Shown in pieces: positions 1 through 14,200 of a stretch of 64,000 nucleotides of DNA. This DNA is from Calliopsis andreniformis (lineage: Eukaryota > Arthropoda > Insecta > Hymenoptera > Andrenidae), in the NCBI RefSeq assembly GCF_051401765.1, contig NW_027480432.1, positions 11,860,501 to 11,924,500 on the forward strand, written 5' to 3'. Positions within the stretch are counted from its first letter, which is position 1. Each line of letters opens with the position of its first letter. The position numbers were made by a program, and so were the translations under genes. The notes below the pieces were generated by a model. The model did not search any database, was not told where the DNA came from, and saw only the letters and a program-made list of their open reading frames with translations.

Positions 1-3000
1 TCTAATATGTTCATACATTATTTCCATGTATACTCTAAAAAATCAGAGTGCATATATTCATTCAATTATATAAGATTATATTTTCTACAATTGTTTACAG
101 TATATCTAACTTAAGTGTATAGATTATTGTTTTCCATATTAAATCTAAATTATATTTTTCTTGAATCTATTTGAGTCTATAAACATATTATAAGAATGAG
201 TTAACAAACTAATATATATCTATATTTAGCTATTTTAACAATTTGTTGATTAAAATAGAGATGATAGTGTACTATTTGCTAAGTTTTTTTATAATTATTT
301 GATTATAGCAGAGTATTTATTATAACATGGATATTATTTTCTTAATACTAATCATGTCAGTAAATGCTATTTGTAAATTTAATATTGTAAACTATACTGT
401 TGATTAAACTTAAATTATATTGTTATAGTATATAATATGGCTGCAATTAATCCTTGTAATACTGATCAATGGTTTGAATATCCACATGAATATGGCTACA
501 GTTAGGCCAAGAGTTAAATAACAAATCTATCTTTGTTTAAGCTTTTTTTTCCAAATATGTTACAATTCTAAAAGATATAAGTACACTATAACCGAAAAAT
601 ATTTAAACCCACTAGTACATTTGATTCTTTAAGATAGAGGTTGTTCTAAACGAATGTTTTTTACATTGTTAGTCACTGTAAGTTTGTTATTTATACTTAG
701 GTTGGATATACTGTGAAATTATTTCTGTTCTAAATAATACTGACTCTCCTCTTATAAGGAGTTATAATTTCCTTTTATATGCACATGTCTTTATCCAATT
801 AATATTTTAAGATTACATAAATTGTATAATAATTTTAATACACGTAATGTGTTAAAAATTGTGATGTGGACAATATTTCAGCAAGTAGTTAAATGTATTC
901 CATGATTTCTTATTGTGTTGCATACAACATTCTTTCATGATGAAGATTTTCTTTATTTATTTATTTATATTACATTCTAAGAATTTAAAAACATGTGAGC
1001 ATAAATATGATAGTAAATTGAGTTTATAAACTCATTACTAAAAAGATAAGATCATGGTGAATATGCATACTTGCACTTTTAATGTACAATATATTAATTA
1101 AATTAATGCTTTATAATTTTATTAAATTATAATATTTTATATTTAATAATATGCTTTTAATCATTAGAGCTATTCATATACTACTCATTCTTAGATCTTT
1201 CAAATCCACAACCAAAAATAATGTACATTAATAATAGTTCTTGAATATTGAAGAAATGTAACATCAGGAATGATCATTCTTACAGAGTAAAATCAAACAG
1301 CTCAAATATATCAGTCATGCAAATAAGATATGTAATATTTCATTTGTATATAACAGTGTTGTGAACGAAGGTTACTACAATTGCAATTGTTAAATTTGTC
1401 TTTGTATTTTAAAGTATTTTTTACCAGATAAATATATGTAAAAAGTAGAACTATATTTAAGTATAGTGAGTTTTTAAATCTTTAAATGACTAAGTACAAT
1501 GTATTAAATTCTTTGGAATTTTTCTTTATTTCATGTTTTTCTTATTTTTTCATACGTTTCTAAGTGTTTAATTATTTATAATCTGAAACATATTTTAGTG
1601 CATTTATTCCAGGTTAAACTTCAAAATAGATCTAACATACTTGAATATGTATGTACGTACATACAATTTCTTTTGTCATGTATTTATATTACTATATTAT
1701 CTTATATTTTTCATGTAACAAATTTGCATATGAAAATATGATTTATAAATTTTTATCATGTTATTTAAAAAAGTAAATAATTACAGTAACATCAAATATA
1801 CAATTACTTATCAAAATAGCTATTTTATCAATATAAATAAGACTGTTACTTCAAGATTAAATGTATAAAATGCTCCTGAAATAAGTAGCTAAAAGTTAAG
1901 CGTTTATTCGACTATTGTGAGGATAAAATAGTGTCATAAATATGGATCAACAAATCTTTCTCTTCAAAAATATAATTGTTTTTTACTTACAATGTACTGT
2001 TATAACAATACTGAAGGTAAATTTGCCAACAAGGTACCTGCTCATGGATTTCAATGACTTTGAAATATATTCTGAAGATCAACATTCAAAGCAACTTTTT
2101 CCTGTATATGTGTTTATACTAAAATGTCGTGCAATGTGTAGAAATCGCCCCAAGAAATGAACAATAGATAATGATTAGAAAAAGAAAATTGTATTTTCTG
2201 ACTTATATTATACAACTTGTACTGTCTAAGTTGGTTGGAGCTAGATTTAATCCTGGTCTCTGTCAGGACAGCATAACGCAATTGGGAGTTCACATGCCTT
2301 TAACGCAAAGCAAGTGCTACATAGGTTGTAACAAATACAGCCTTCGATATTTTAAAGAGTGGTAGACTACCACAGTATAGATATTTTAGAATTTTAATTA
2401 ATGACGACCAGTTTGTGAAACTTCAATTTAATTGTACTTTTCTGGCCTCCTAATAGAGGCTAGGATAAAACCCCAACCCCACAGCATAATTTATACCGAT
2501 TATCTTTAACTGCAGTTTTTTGCAAATATCGTACAAATTAAATTCGATCCCTCGTTTTTATTTTTTCCCCCCGTTAAGTACATGCATGTTAGAACAAAAT
2601 GGTTAAAAAAGGTCCGATTCAAATTAAGCAAGGAGGCACTTTGTCAAGTTCGTCCATATTAAATAATTAAATTATAAGTATAATAATTTTTTTTACGGCG
2701 TTGCAGCAATGCATATCTCATATTAACACTATAGTATGTACATAAAAATATCTAAAAAAGTTTAGAGGTGTACATAAATTCAAATGCATACCTAACTTGT
2801 CTAATTATGAAAAATGTTGATGTTTCAACATCAAATTTTTGGGACACATTTATGTGGATCTTTTTCGTTCTTATGATAACAATATACCTCTAAAGTTTGA
2901 CCAGTCATTTTCTGAACAAATGAGGAAAAGATTACTGATAGATACAGATCCATACATGATTGGATAGTATTATGTATTTTGCTATAGTAGAAAGATACTT

Positions 3001-5208
3001 TGTCTTTCATAAATATTGTTACATTTAAAGTTGCACTGAATTGTTATAAAGATCTGAATAAAATGAAGCTCCCTTTAATGACTATAAACTGAACAGTATG
3101 ATTTACAAAAGAAATTTCTAGACTGTACAATATTATCATGTTAGTAATACATGTTATGTTGATCCATATATTATTCTTGTGTCAATATTTTCTTTGTTTT
3201 AAATGTAAAGGTTAAATATACTATAAAAAAATTAAACGAAAATCCATTCTTATATAAATGTTAAATATTGTTAATAAATTTTTAAAGAAGGAACTATTTT
3301 TAAATAATCAAAATATGGTACAGTGTGTTAATTAAACAATTTTTACATTAAGTTTTTGATACTGTGTTCATGGATAATAGTATATTTTAAAAGAAAAATT
3401 ATACTTCTAATGACAGTAAACTATGCTAAAACTTCTCTTCAAATTAATCAATAAATTTAGACAATAATGTGTTATCAATATTACATAAAATACTCATTTT
3501 GTATAGTGTATGAAGTAATTTATCCACATATTTTGAAGAATAAAGTATAATTAAATCTATTTTTGATTCTAAATATAAAGCTTTAAACAAGGTTAAGTGA
3601 AATTAAGTAAAACATTTTCAGGATAAGTAAATTATGTAAATATTGAACCATAATCACTGATACACAACTTTAAACTTAAATTAATGCCTTCACGGTTTTA
3701 ATATTAATGTCACGTTTTCAATTTTATTGTTATTAACATTGTTATAACAAATTATGAAGTTAATTTTTGAAAACCCCCTCCTACATGATAGTATTATATA
3801 AATAATTTATGCATATATATTGATTATTATACAAATCTATAAAACATAACTCATCATATTATAGAAATATATACATGTTCATGTATATATATACATATTC
3901 AATAACTGCATTTTCTTATATGTACAGTTTGTCATATTTTCTAAGTTATGCTAAGATTATTTTTACGTTTCTAAACTTTGTGTTAGCAAATAAATAATAA
4001 ATCATGTTTACTAATGAAAGATATTTTTATTGGTTACATTAAACAAATTAATTGTAGAATAAAAAAAATAATTTGTATGTATGTACATTATATTAAATAT
4101 ATTTTTTAAATATACAGCGTTTCGCATAAACACTTTTACTTCAAGTATACGTATACGTATGTATGAGTGCAGTAGAACTGTACTTTACAGAAGGGTTGCA
4201 CTAGTTGGCATACAAAGTGTACCAAGCAAATTTGTCCAAGTTGACTATATTACCCCATAATCAACTCTGTCAAGCTGTATGATTATTCTATGCATGCATG
4301 TAGGTATGTGTATGTACTACTTTAATCAGATTTAGAACATCTATTCAAACTTGTTCATATACTGGAGTTTCTCGTTGATAGTTGAACTCTTTTAATTAAA
4401 GTTAACAATTACTTTTTTATAGAAATGCTTAAATGTTTGCTGTTTACGTTATATATACATATATTTTTTTTAATCTCTAAAACTATTAAATATGATTCAA
4501 ATACATACATGTTATTTATTTTAGTATATTAAGGCATATAAAAGGTATAGTTTGATACAATGATTCAAGTTTGTACATGTATAACTTCGAAAGTGAATGA
4601 TAGTGACTGTTGTATGCATGGGCTTAGGTTGTACGGTATCGTGTGGCAATAAGAAGTAAATTCTTTAAGAAGAAAATTTCGATGTTTTTTTATAATTCCT
4701 TTTCTCTAAGACATTTCAATATTAATTATCTGCTAACATTCGCTTGGTATAAAAATTTCATGTTATAATAGAGAAATTTTTGCTACTATATTTTCAACTA
4801 GTAACTCTTGTGTATATATTTATATAAGTATGTGAACATGCATACATATGTACATATGTATTGTATAATACTTCTTCACTTGTAATGATATTATTTTATT
4901 AAAATATTCAGTTATTTCGAGTTGTATCTCTGAATTTTAGTGGTATTTCAATTTTTTATAAAGCTTTACTTTTTATAATTACATAGTAAACCCTTAATTA
5001 TTCAAAATTGTAAGAAATTTGGGAAACATTGAAAGTCGGATCAGAATATATTCTATTTAAGCTACTAGGGATTTTCGTATTATATCAGCACTTGTCACGA
5101 TCAAATCAAATTGTTGCATACGCGGCAGGGAGTTCGACGTTTAAAAAATTTTAAGCCTTTGCATTCTTCGTTTGTTCAGAACTCATTCCAGAAAATTTAT
5201 TATAGAAG
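1..5208. other. Gene-free AT-rich flank
   Basis: I see no supported gene here. The open frames at 1942-2160 and 2171-2365 are short, low in complexity and show no recognisable domain. The stretch is rich in A+T and holds several TGTACATA-like octamers, a pattern common both in long insect 3' UTRs and in AT-rich spacers. It could be the 3' UTR of a gene to the left or plain intergenic DNA; the sequence does not decide. The last few hundred bases should hold the promoter of the gene that starts at 5209, but I see no clear TATA or initiator element. Confidence 0.5.
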
Positions 5209-8200
5209 ATGTCTGGGGACGTGCAATCGAAGAAACGAAAAGAGAAGAGACGTAAAAAGGGTAAAAAATAGACTAGTGAAAGTGTGAGAGAATTATTATA
5301 ACTTCTATTTTCGTACTTGTAATATTTTTAGCAGTGTTTACTTTTTTATTTTTAACCTTGGACATAGATCTTATATACTTTTAATTGAAAAAAAAAAAAA
5401 AATATTTAACTTTCCATATTTTTCAAAGTAATCTCTATCATAGTATCATATAATTAGAAAGCCATTGTTCATTGTCGTTGTCAATACTGCAAATTTTAAT
5501 AATCACGTTCCATCTCATAGAACTAATACGGTAGAATATATTATACGATAAAATAATAAAGTTTGTTACTTTTAAAAATATTAATTATAGTAAACGTTAC
5601 TAATCTCTAGTCATGAATCTTTTTCGATGTTTGTCAATACTTTTATTATCTAACGTTTTATAATGTTACTAGAGTCGTATTATTATAAATAGATTTTATA
5701 CAATTATGTAACTAATTTTTTAATACATGTAATATTACTCAAAATAATATATTTTTTCTATAATAACATTCCCTTTTTTTTTTACTTACAAATATCATAT
5801 TGTCACACATATTTTTTAAATGTGGCTCTAGTTATAAAATAACTATATGTTATTTTAGTATTATATTTCAAATAAATTATACTTAATTTTTTGTATAAAG
5901 CTTCAAATACTTTGGAATACATTTGGCAATGTTTCTCAAATTAGAAAATGCAGGGTTTAGAAGCTCGATCAGCGTAGCTTTTAGTTTCCAAAAATAGATT
6001 AATCTGTAATACACATTCTAAAAACATTTTCTACCAATTTATTTATATATTTTACGTATTTTTCTTATATGTAATAATTCTGCTTACATAATAATTGTAT
6101 TGAATTTTTTTTTCAAATAAGATAAAAAGAATATTATACAAAGTGAGAGTACATATTCAGACTAATTGTAAGCACTCATTCATACTACGGACGAGTATGT
6201 CGCGTTAAGGCATAGCGCGCGTTCCGCACGTACAACATACACATGCACATATGTACAAGGCGTACAGAGCTTATATGTACTCATGAAAATATATGCGCAA
6301 ATTTGCGTAAATAATGTTACATATTTTAATATGGACTCAACATTACTCTATAAAATACTTATATATGTATATTAACGTTTCTGTACTAAATATTTTTCGA
6401 TAAAATAAATTCAATTAATTTTCTTTGTTTTGTAGAAAATGTATATTGAAGATATTTTTGATACATTAATGTACTATCTATGAAAATGTAAAAATTAAAA
6501 ATATTCAAAATTTGAGGAATTACAATTTTAAGTATAATTCAACCATCACGTTATTTGCTGCGATAAAATTTTGGCTGTTTTACTCAACTAAAAAGTGTTT
6601 TTTAGAAAACGGCATTTCGTTATTCAATTACAGGAAAATTAAAATTATAGCTCATAGTCGACTGTCATTCTTCATAGTTTTAACTTTTTTTTTATCATGC
6701 TTTGTAAATTCAAATTACATAATTTATGTATCTAGCTGATAATAATTATCATAATGAACACAATTATTTTAATCGATATTTTTTATATTTTATAAAATAT
6801 AAAGGACTTCCATATGTATTTAATTTATAGTACATATTTTACACACACTTATGCAGTTTGCTACTATGCTACACATGTACAAACATTACATATGTTCATA
6901 CAATTACATTCTTAACATTTCTATAGTGTAAGTATTTTTTTAATACTGAGCAATATCTTTATCATTTCCAAATTACTATCATTGGATGTATTCCATTATA
7001 CTCAGATGAGGAAGATAGTGCTATACCTGCTACTTCTTCTGGAAACTTAAGTGAAAATGTCACAGACAATGTAACTATACATATATACAAAGAAAGCAGT
7101 ACTGGTGGACACTGGTGTGCACGTATAATATTTTTTGTTATATTAGCAGTTCTTACTGGCATAATTGGTGTAATTATCTTCGAACATAGAGGTACTACAG
7201 ATAGTAAGTACAGTTTAAATGTTTATAACAAGAACCATACACATATTAATGCAGAATATTTATATAAATATTTTATATTATAAGTCAATACACCAGTGGA
7301 ATCATCTCGTTGGGCCTTTATATTTGATGGCTGGGTAGATGACTCACTATCCTTACATGATGAGCCTCATAATGAAAAAGAGCACACTGAAAGTAGAGAA
7401 CTAGAAGAAAATGCAAGACAAGATAATGATGACACAAAAATAGAGATAACAGAAAATCAGGAGTCTAATGAGGAAAATGAGGATGATGAGGAAGGTGAAG
7501 AAGGTGAAGAAGGTGAGGATGGTGAGGAAGGTGAGGAAGGTGAGGAAGGTGAGGAAGGTGAGGAAAATGAGGAAGATGAGGAAACTGAGAAAGATGTGGA
7601 AGATGAGATAAGTGAGGAGGGTGAGGAAGAAGATATTAAAAAAGAAGATGAAACAGAAGAAAATCAATATGAAACACAAGAAGATGAGACAGAAGAAAAT
7701 CAATATGAAATACAGGAAGATGAAACAGAAGAAAATCAATATGAATTAGAAGAAGACGAAGTAGAAGAAAATCAATACAATGAACAAGAAGAGGATCCAA
7801 CAATAGATAATACATCAGATGAACAAAGTAAAGTTTCTGAGGATAAAGAAGGTATTGAAGCGTAAAACATTACAATATACAGGAACATAAACCATAAATA
7901 TTATTATAAATTTTAATTCTAACAGAATACATCAGCACAGAATTAGATGATCAAAGAAGGCATGAAGCATATAAATACAAAGAACAAGAAGAAGCTGACA
8001 ACATTAATTATCAAAAATTAGATGACACTGATGTATTAGAAGAAATTTATAGCACTAGTAAAGAAAAAAGTAAAGAAAACATACTATATGAAAGAGACAA
8101 TGAATATCATGATATAGTAATGATATCAGATGAAGTATTTGATAAATTTGTAGACATTCCTGGTATTAATGAAATTCAATATGAGAATGTAGAACCTTTG

Positions 8201-11200
8201 GAAGAGGTAAGATTAACGCAATTTCATATTGTTATCAAGAAAATAAAAAGGAAATTAAAATGAAGTTTTTTGATACATTAAACCATTATATGTTCTGTGT
8301 GAAACGTAGATTAGTTACAAAGATCTGTTTAATTTGATAGATTCTAAATATTGAAAATTTATTTATTCCATTAATATATAATAATATGATCATTTATCTT
8401 ATATCATAAAGCAAAAAGTTAACGTGTTATATAAGTAGTGTTTTTAGAAAACTTTCATTTAAGTATTAAGTATAATTTAATTGTTTTAGTCTGAAAATGT
8501 TTGTTTGAATAATAATTATGTTATGATATAATAATTTTTGTATTAGGTAGAAAGTCTAGAACCAGAAGAATATATTAGTGATGTAGAAAAAACACCTGAG
8601 GTAGATGAAATTGAAGAAGAATCTGCTAGTGGTGAGTGAAAAACCAATAATAATTTAAACAAAAATTAATTCATATAATATTTCCACAAATAAAGAAGGA
8701 TTTGTGATCTTCTGAGCTATCATATGTTGGAATAAATACAATTTTATACATTACATATATTTAGTGTTACATATTTGGGATATTTTGCTATGATTTTAAA
8801 GTAACAATGAAAAATAAAATCTGATGATTGCAGTGGCGATGAAGTTTGGAGTTGGTGTGGCACTTGTTGTTGCTGCACATTTTGTCCTTGTGAAACGATG
8901 GAATAATGGTAAATGTTGTAACATTTATTTTCCAAAAAAATAGTAATACATTTTATATGCACTTAATCAAAAGAGGAGTTTCATTTTACTTATTTAAGAA
9001 GGAAAATTACAATATTTTCAAGATTATAAAAGTATTTAATTCATATACTATATACTCAGTGCAGTATTCAATTTTTATCTTTACTATACGTTTTTTTTAT
9101 AAATCAATATGTAAATCTGTCGATGATATAATTATAACAATACCAAGTTTAATGAAAATGTAACCAATGTTTTTATGTAATAATATTGTGTTGCATTTTC
9201 TGCATTCAAAAAAATTTGAACAAGTAGTAAATATTATCACAGACTGAAATTAATTACTACAAGTACTGTTTATGAAAGATTATTAACACAAAAAAAGTGG
9301 AATAATGCAAATAAAAATAATGTGGTATATTTACTATTGTACAATTATTTATCATATTAAAATATTCATATTATTAATATACATATATCATGGAAAAAAG
9401 ACATATATAAATAGTTTTTAAACAATGTAGCATTTTGTATAAAAATCTGTAGTATTGCTTTTACAAAACATAAACTGTAACTATCAGAGTATTATTCAGA
9501 GTGGTTTACACACAATGTTACAAGCTATTTTCTTAAGGACTATTAGAAGTTATAATTAAGATCTTTGTAAAGTTATGAGAAATATGGAATGTTTTATATG
9601 CAGAATAAATGCTTTGCAGATGCTCAAGTTAGGTGGGACACCCTGTGTATTGTGCGTAGTGTTTGAAAATTTTAACTTTTTTAATAATAAAAATGGTAAT
9701 ATATCATGGCAGTATTAACATATAGCGTGCGTCATGGGATTTCCCTGATGATTGAAACAGAAATAGTACGATTAGTTTACAAACCCTTTGTGGTACTCGT
9801 ACTCTCATTTTCATAGTTTAGGAAACCACGCGATGCTGTATTTGTGGTTATAAGGCAAAAGTATCTAAGTCACGCGTTTTTGTTTTCGATATAGTGCCAT
9901 TAAAAGTTTTTAACTTTAATACTGTCGTATGGACTCGTGTCTTTTTGAACCCTTATTATTAAGTGAAAAAAGTTAAGTGGTTGAAACTGGAGTTGAAGTG
10001 GCATTTTCATCTCACACGCATTTTCGGATTCGAATAAGAATTATATATAAAGATATTGGATGCTGTAAACGTATGTATTGTAGTTTTTCGACTTTGATAA
10101 CAGAATGTTAAATCTATAAGGTAGTTTTTGAGACAAAAGGGTATGCAGGTATTCTGTACATGATTGAGAAAATTCTGTGCGACAAACCGATTAATGACTT
10201 TTAAATTTGAAGATGAAACCACTTTTAAAAAGTGGCTTTAAAATTTGAGATTTTGTAGTTTTGAACAGAAGTTGGTAATAAAATACTATCTAGTCTGTTA
10301 GATCTTGAGTGAGTATTCGAGAAAAAATTCAGAGCGAAACTACATAATTATAGAGACTTAAAAACTTCTTTTTGTAGGTCATGATTTATAATGGACTAAT
10401 TTGTAAGTATACGGAATGTCCCTAAATATGTGGGACATTTTTAGAAGGATAAATTCTATGCACGGAAGCAATGAGAAAAGTTCAAGTGCATATATGTCCG
10501 GAAACGCTTAATTTTTTATTTGTACGCTATTTTGTATCGCGTTTGGAGTGATACTTTTTTTAGAATCAATGACACTGCCCCATTCATTTAAAAGATCGAG
10601 ATATTTCTGGGGCCTAGCAGCACCTGAAGGTGACAACACGTCGTACATGCAAATACTGGGCTAACATTTTATACAGTATAATATATTTAAGCGTATATTT
10701 AAAAAAGTAAGCATTTTCGGGTATAGTATATCTATAACTAAAAAAATAAGCGTTCCCAGACACATGTGCACACGAACTCTTTCTTTGTTTTCATGTCTGG
10801 AATCTGTCCCCCAAAAATATTCCGCATGTTCAGAAACGCCCGGTAGAGATTGTAAGTCCACGTAACACGAAATTGCAACTATTCTATATCACGTTATATT
10901 ATTATTTGCGAACTCAGTTTCTTTGAGCCTAGAAATAAGCAGCAAGAAGCGCTGTAGCTTCTAATCCAATCAACTGTTCTAGCATTCCATTTTTTAGCCA
11001 TTTTGATCTGTATGTCGATGTGCAGTTTTCAAACATTACGAGAGACTCATAGAACAAACTATGCAAGAATTACAGATCAATGTAGTCCTGAGATAAGGAA
11101 TTGAAACATTTTGCGGTCTAATTTAAAAGAGTACCTATATGTATATACATATATATGTATATTTTTTATATTATTCAATTTTTCAAGTGTCTGCCTAAAT

Positions 11201-14200
11201 AAATAGTATCAGTTTCTTTTACTTAAAACTGCAAAATCTCGAATATTAAGTATGTTTTTCGCGCAGGTTTTATTTCATCTGAAATCTAAAAAATTAATCG
11301 ATTCATGTAATCATATGTTATGTTCAAATCAGCGTTGTCAGAAAGTCATTGAATCTTCGTTTAAAGGAGTGGGGGAAGGTAGGATAGTGGAGCGGTTTCC
11401 AATACTCCGTACGGCATAGTGGGTGAACGGTGAAGCAACATCGTGTACCAGACACTTCCTAGATAGCACACGACGTCTTGAAGACGTCTATTTTATGTTC
11501 ATTTTATGCCTGAACGTCTTATGACTTAATTTAGACGTCTTAAAAACATCCAAGAGCGTACAGCTTACAGACTTGTAAAGTTTACGTCTATAAAACGTTT
11601 TAAAGACACACTACATGGACGTCCTAAAGACTTACGCTTTTGGACGTCTTAAAAACGTCTAATTTTTGTCTGAACGTCTTATATACGTAATTTGGACGTC
11701 CTTAAAATATGTCCTCCAAACATGTATTTGAAGTGGAAAAAGCGGAGGGGAATAATAGAAACCGTCCCATCATTCTACCTTCCCCTATTCCTACAAATGG
11801 AGATTTAGTGACTTTTTCTGACAATGCTAGTTCAAACATAAATGCAAGGTCAGTAAATATCCTACAAACTTAATATCGATTTTGGATCAATATTGAATGT
11901 TATTTATTTCAATTAAATGTAATAAGCTTTCACTTTTTTTTCCTTTTTACGCCCATACGATCTATTCAAACTCTGTTATTCTTTCATAATCCACATTACA
12001 GTGTCATAATCCACATTACGTTTCATTTTTTTTGCAACTTTAGATAATTGACCTTTTCTCTCAATGTTATTATAACAGAAATAAATACTAATTAATTTCT
12101 TAAAAATTACTTGCTATCACTTCATAAAATTCTTTTTGCTTCTATATTGCAGACATTTTTTGCATCGAATGCGTATATTTGTTATATCTTCTATTTTTTA
12201 TCTTGTTATATATTAATTCACTTTAATACACCAAGAGCGAACAAATGAGATCAGGTTAATTCACATTTGTTTTATCAATCACACTCTTGCAATTATTCAT
12301 TCTATAACCTAAACATCTATTCATGAGTGTTGGCCGCTGGTTGAATGCTTCAGGTACCGTGAGTTATCGGATAGTATTTGATTGGAAGTAGTGTTTCCAA
12401 ATCAGGATGCTAATCGAGCAGAATTTTTTGCCGTCACTAGTAACAGAAACAGGGGAATAGAAATAGGAGTTCGAATAGAAGTACGAGTGAGGGAATCACT
12501 CTTATTTCTCTACTACCTACGTCACTAGTATATTACTACAAAATTATTTTCAATTTATTTTTACGTTATTTTATAATTTATAATTTTATAATTTTATAAT
12601 TTAAAGTTATTATACAATAACTTTAACGAATCTAAGCACTAAGCAGACAAAGTTCAAACTTTAACAAAATTCGCTAGATCTTGCTAAAGACTTGATCAGA
12701 ATTAAGAAGGTTTAACTCTCGGTATTTCGAAGTGTTCAGTCAATGCGTTGAGAATTCGTGTTATTCCTTAGGTACGCTGTTTATTTAGATTTTCGGACGA
12801 TTCTTGAAAAGTGCCAATTTTAGATGAAAAAAAAGGTTTTTAATTTTCTATATTTTTTTTTACATTTCACATATTAGTGTGCATGTTAGTACATGTATCG
12901 TTATAAAAATAAGGACTTGTCGATTATAATTGAAATTGGCAGCGAATGGAAATGTAGCGGCGTTCGATTATAGTAAGAGTCTTTTCACATTATTTGGTTC
13001 CCATCGTCCGGTTTCCGAAAAATTAATGCTGGCCGATTATCGATCTGTATAATGCTCATCTTTTGTTTCGAGTAGTTCTGATACATGTTATCGGTACGGC
13101 CGTGTAGAAAATTTGCATTATACCGATCGGTAATTGGCCAACATTCATTTTTCGAAAACCGGACGGTGGAAACAGGATAACGTGAAAAAGTTCTAAGAAT
13201 TAATGCATGATAGCGTTACGATACGCTACACAACATACTTCACTATAATATTCTAATTATATTCATTCGTTCCATGTTTATGAGAGTAAACGTTCACAGT
13301 AACTATAAGTTGATATAAATCTGATGATAATTGGTTTTAGCTTATTAAATATTAGTATAATAACAAGTAATAATATTTATAATCTGAAGATTAAAAGGTC
13401 AAATTTTCATTGTCTATCAGAAAAGCATACTAGAACTATCAAGGTTACTGTATATCTGTTTTTAATCGTATACCAAAATTACAGGTTTTTAAACAAAATT
13501 AATAATTTTAACTTTATTCAGCGTTAATTGATATCTAGTGTTCAAAATATGCTATTCAAATAAGTATAACATAAATAAAAGTTACAATAATAGAAATATA
13601 TAAATAAATCTGTAAGAAAACTTGTTGTGCCATATTGAATTCTAAAAACACTCATTTTATGCTTATATTCAATTTTGTATGATGATCCTATAGCGACCCG
13701 TCAAAATCGCTCGTCTCTTTTCCTTGTTAGACGACTCTGTAGTTTTATATAAAAGATCTAATATATTACATAAGAACTATTTCTACTTCTACTAGTTTTT
13801 AAAAAAATAACTTGTAACGTTGTCCATAACTCAGACTCATAATGGCTGTAAAGTACATATTATTACTTAAAAACAAGCGATGAGACATCGCTCGTAAGCT
13901 ACTGTTATGGTTTGGTTTTCCTCGAAACCTCCTTTGGAATTTTTATGTTTCTATACGTTTATTGTCTCACATGAATAAATTCAGTTGAAAAATGTTGTTG
14001 AATGCCTACAATTAAGGGTAGCGCGTAGCGCATAAAGTACAGATGTTCAAGTGTCTCCATGCTGGGTACGAGCATTCATGATCAGATAACTTCAATAGCA
14101 GAGTAAAGATTTAATTACAGTGCTATTCAAGCTAGGGTTCTCCCACTCCTGTTTCCGTCGTCAAGGAAACCATACGACGCTATGAAAGCCGACATGATAT

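Noticed and set aside
7401..7739. 112-residue Phe/Leu/Ile-rich minus-strand frame that looks like a membrane protein
   Set aside because: It is the complement of the Glu-rich repeat exon; the hydrophobicity follows from reading GAA/GAG backwards.
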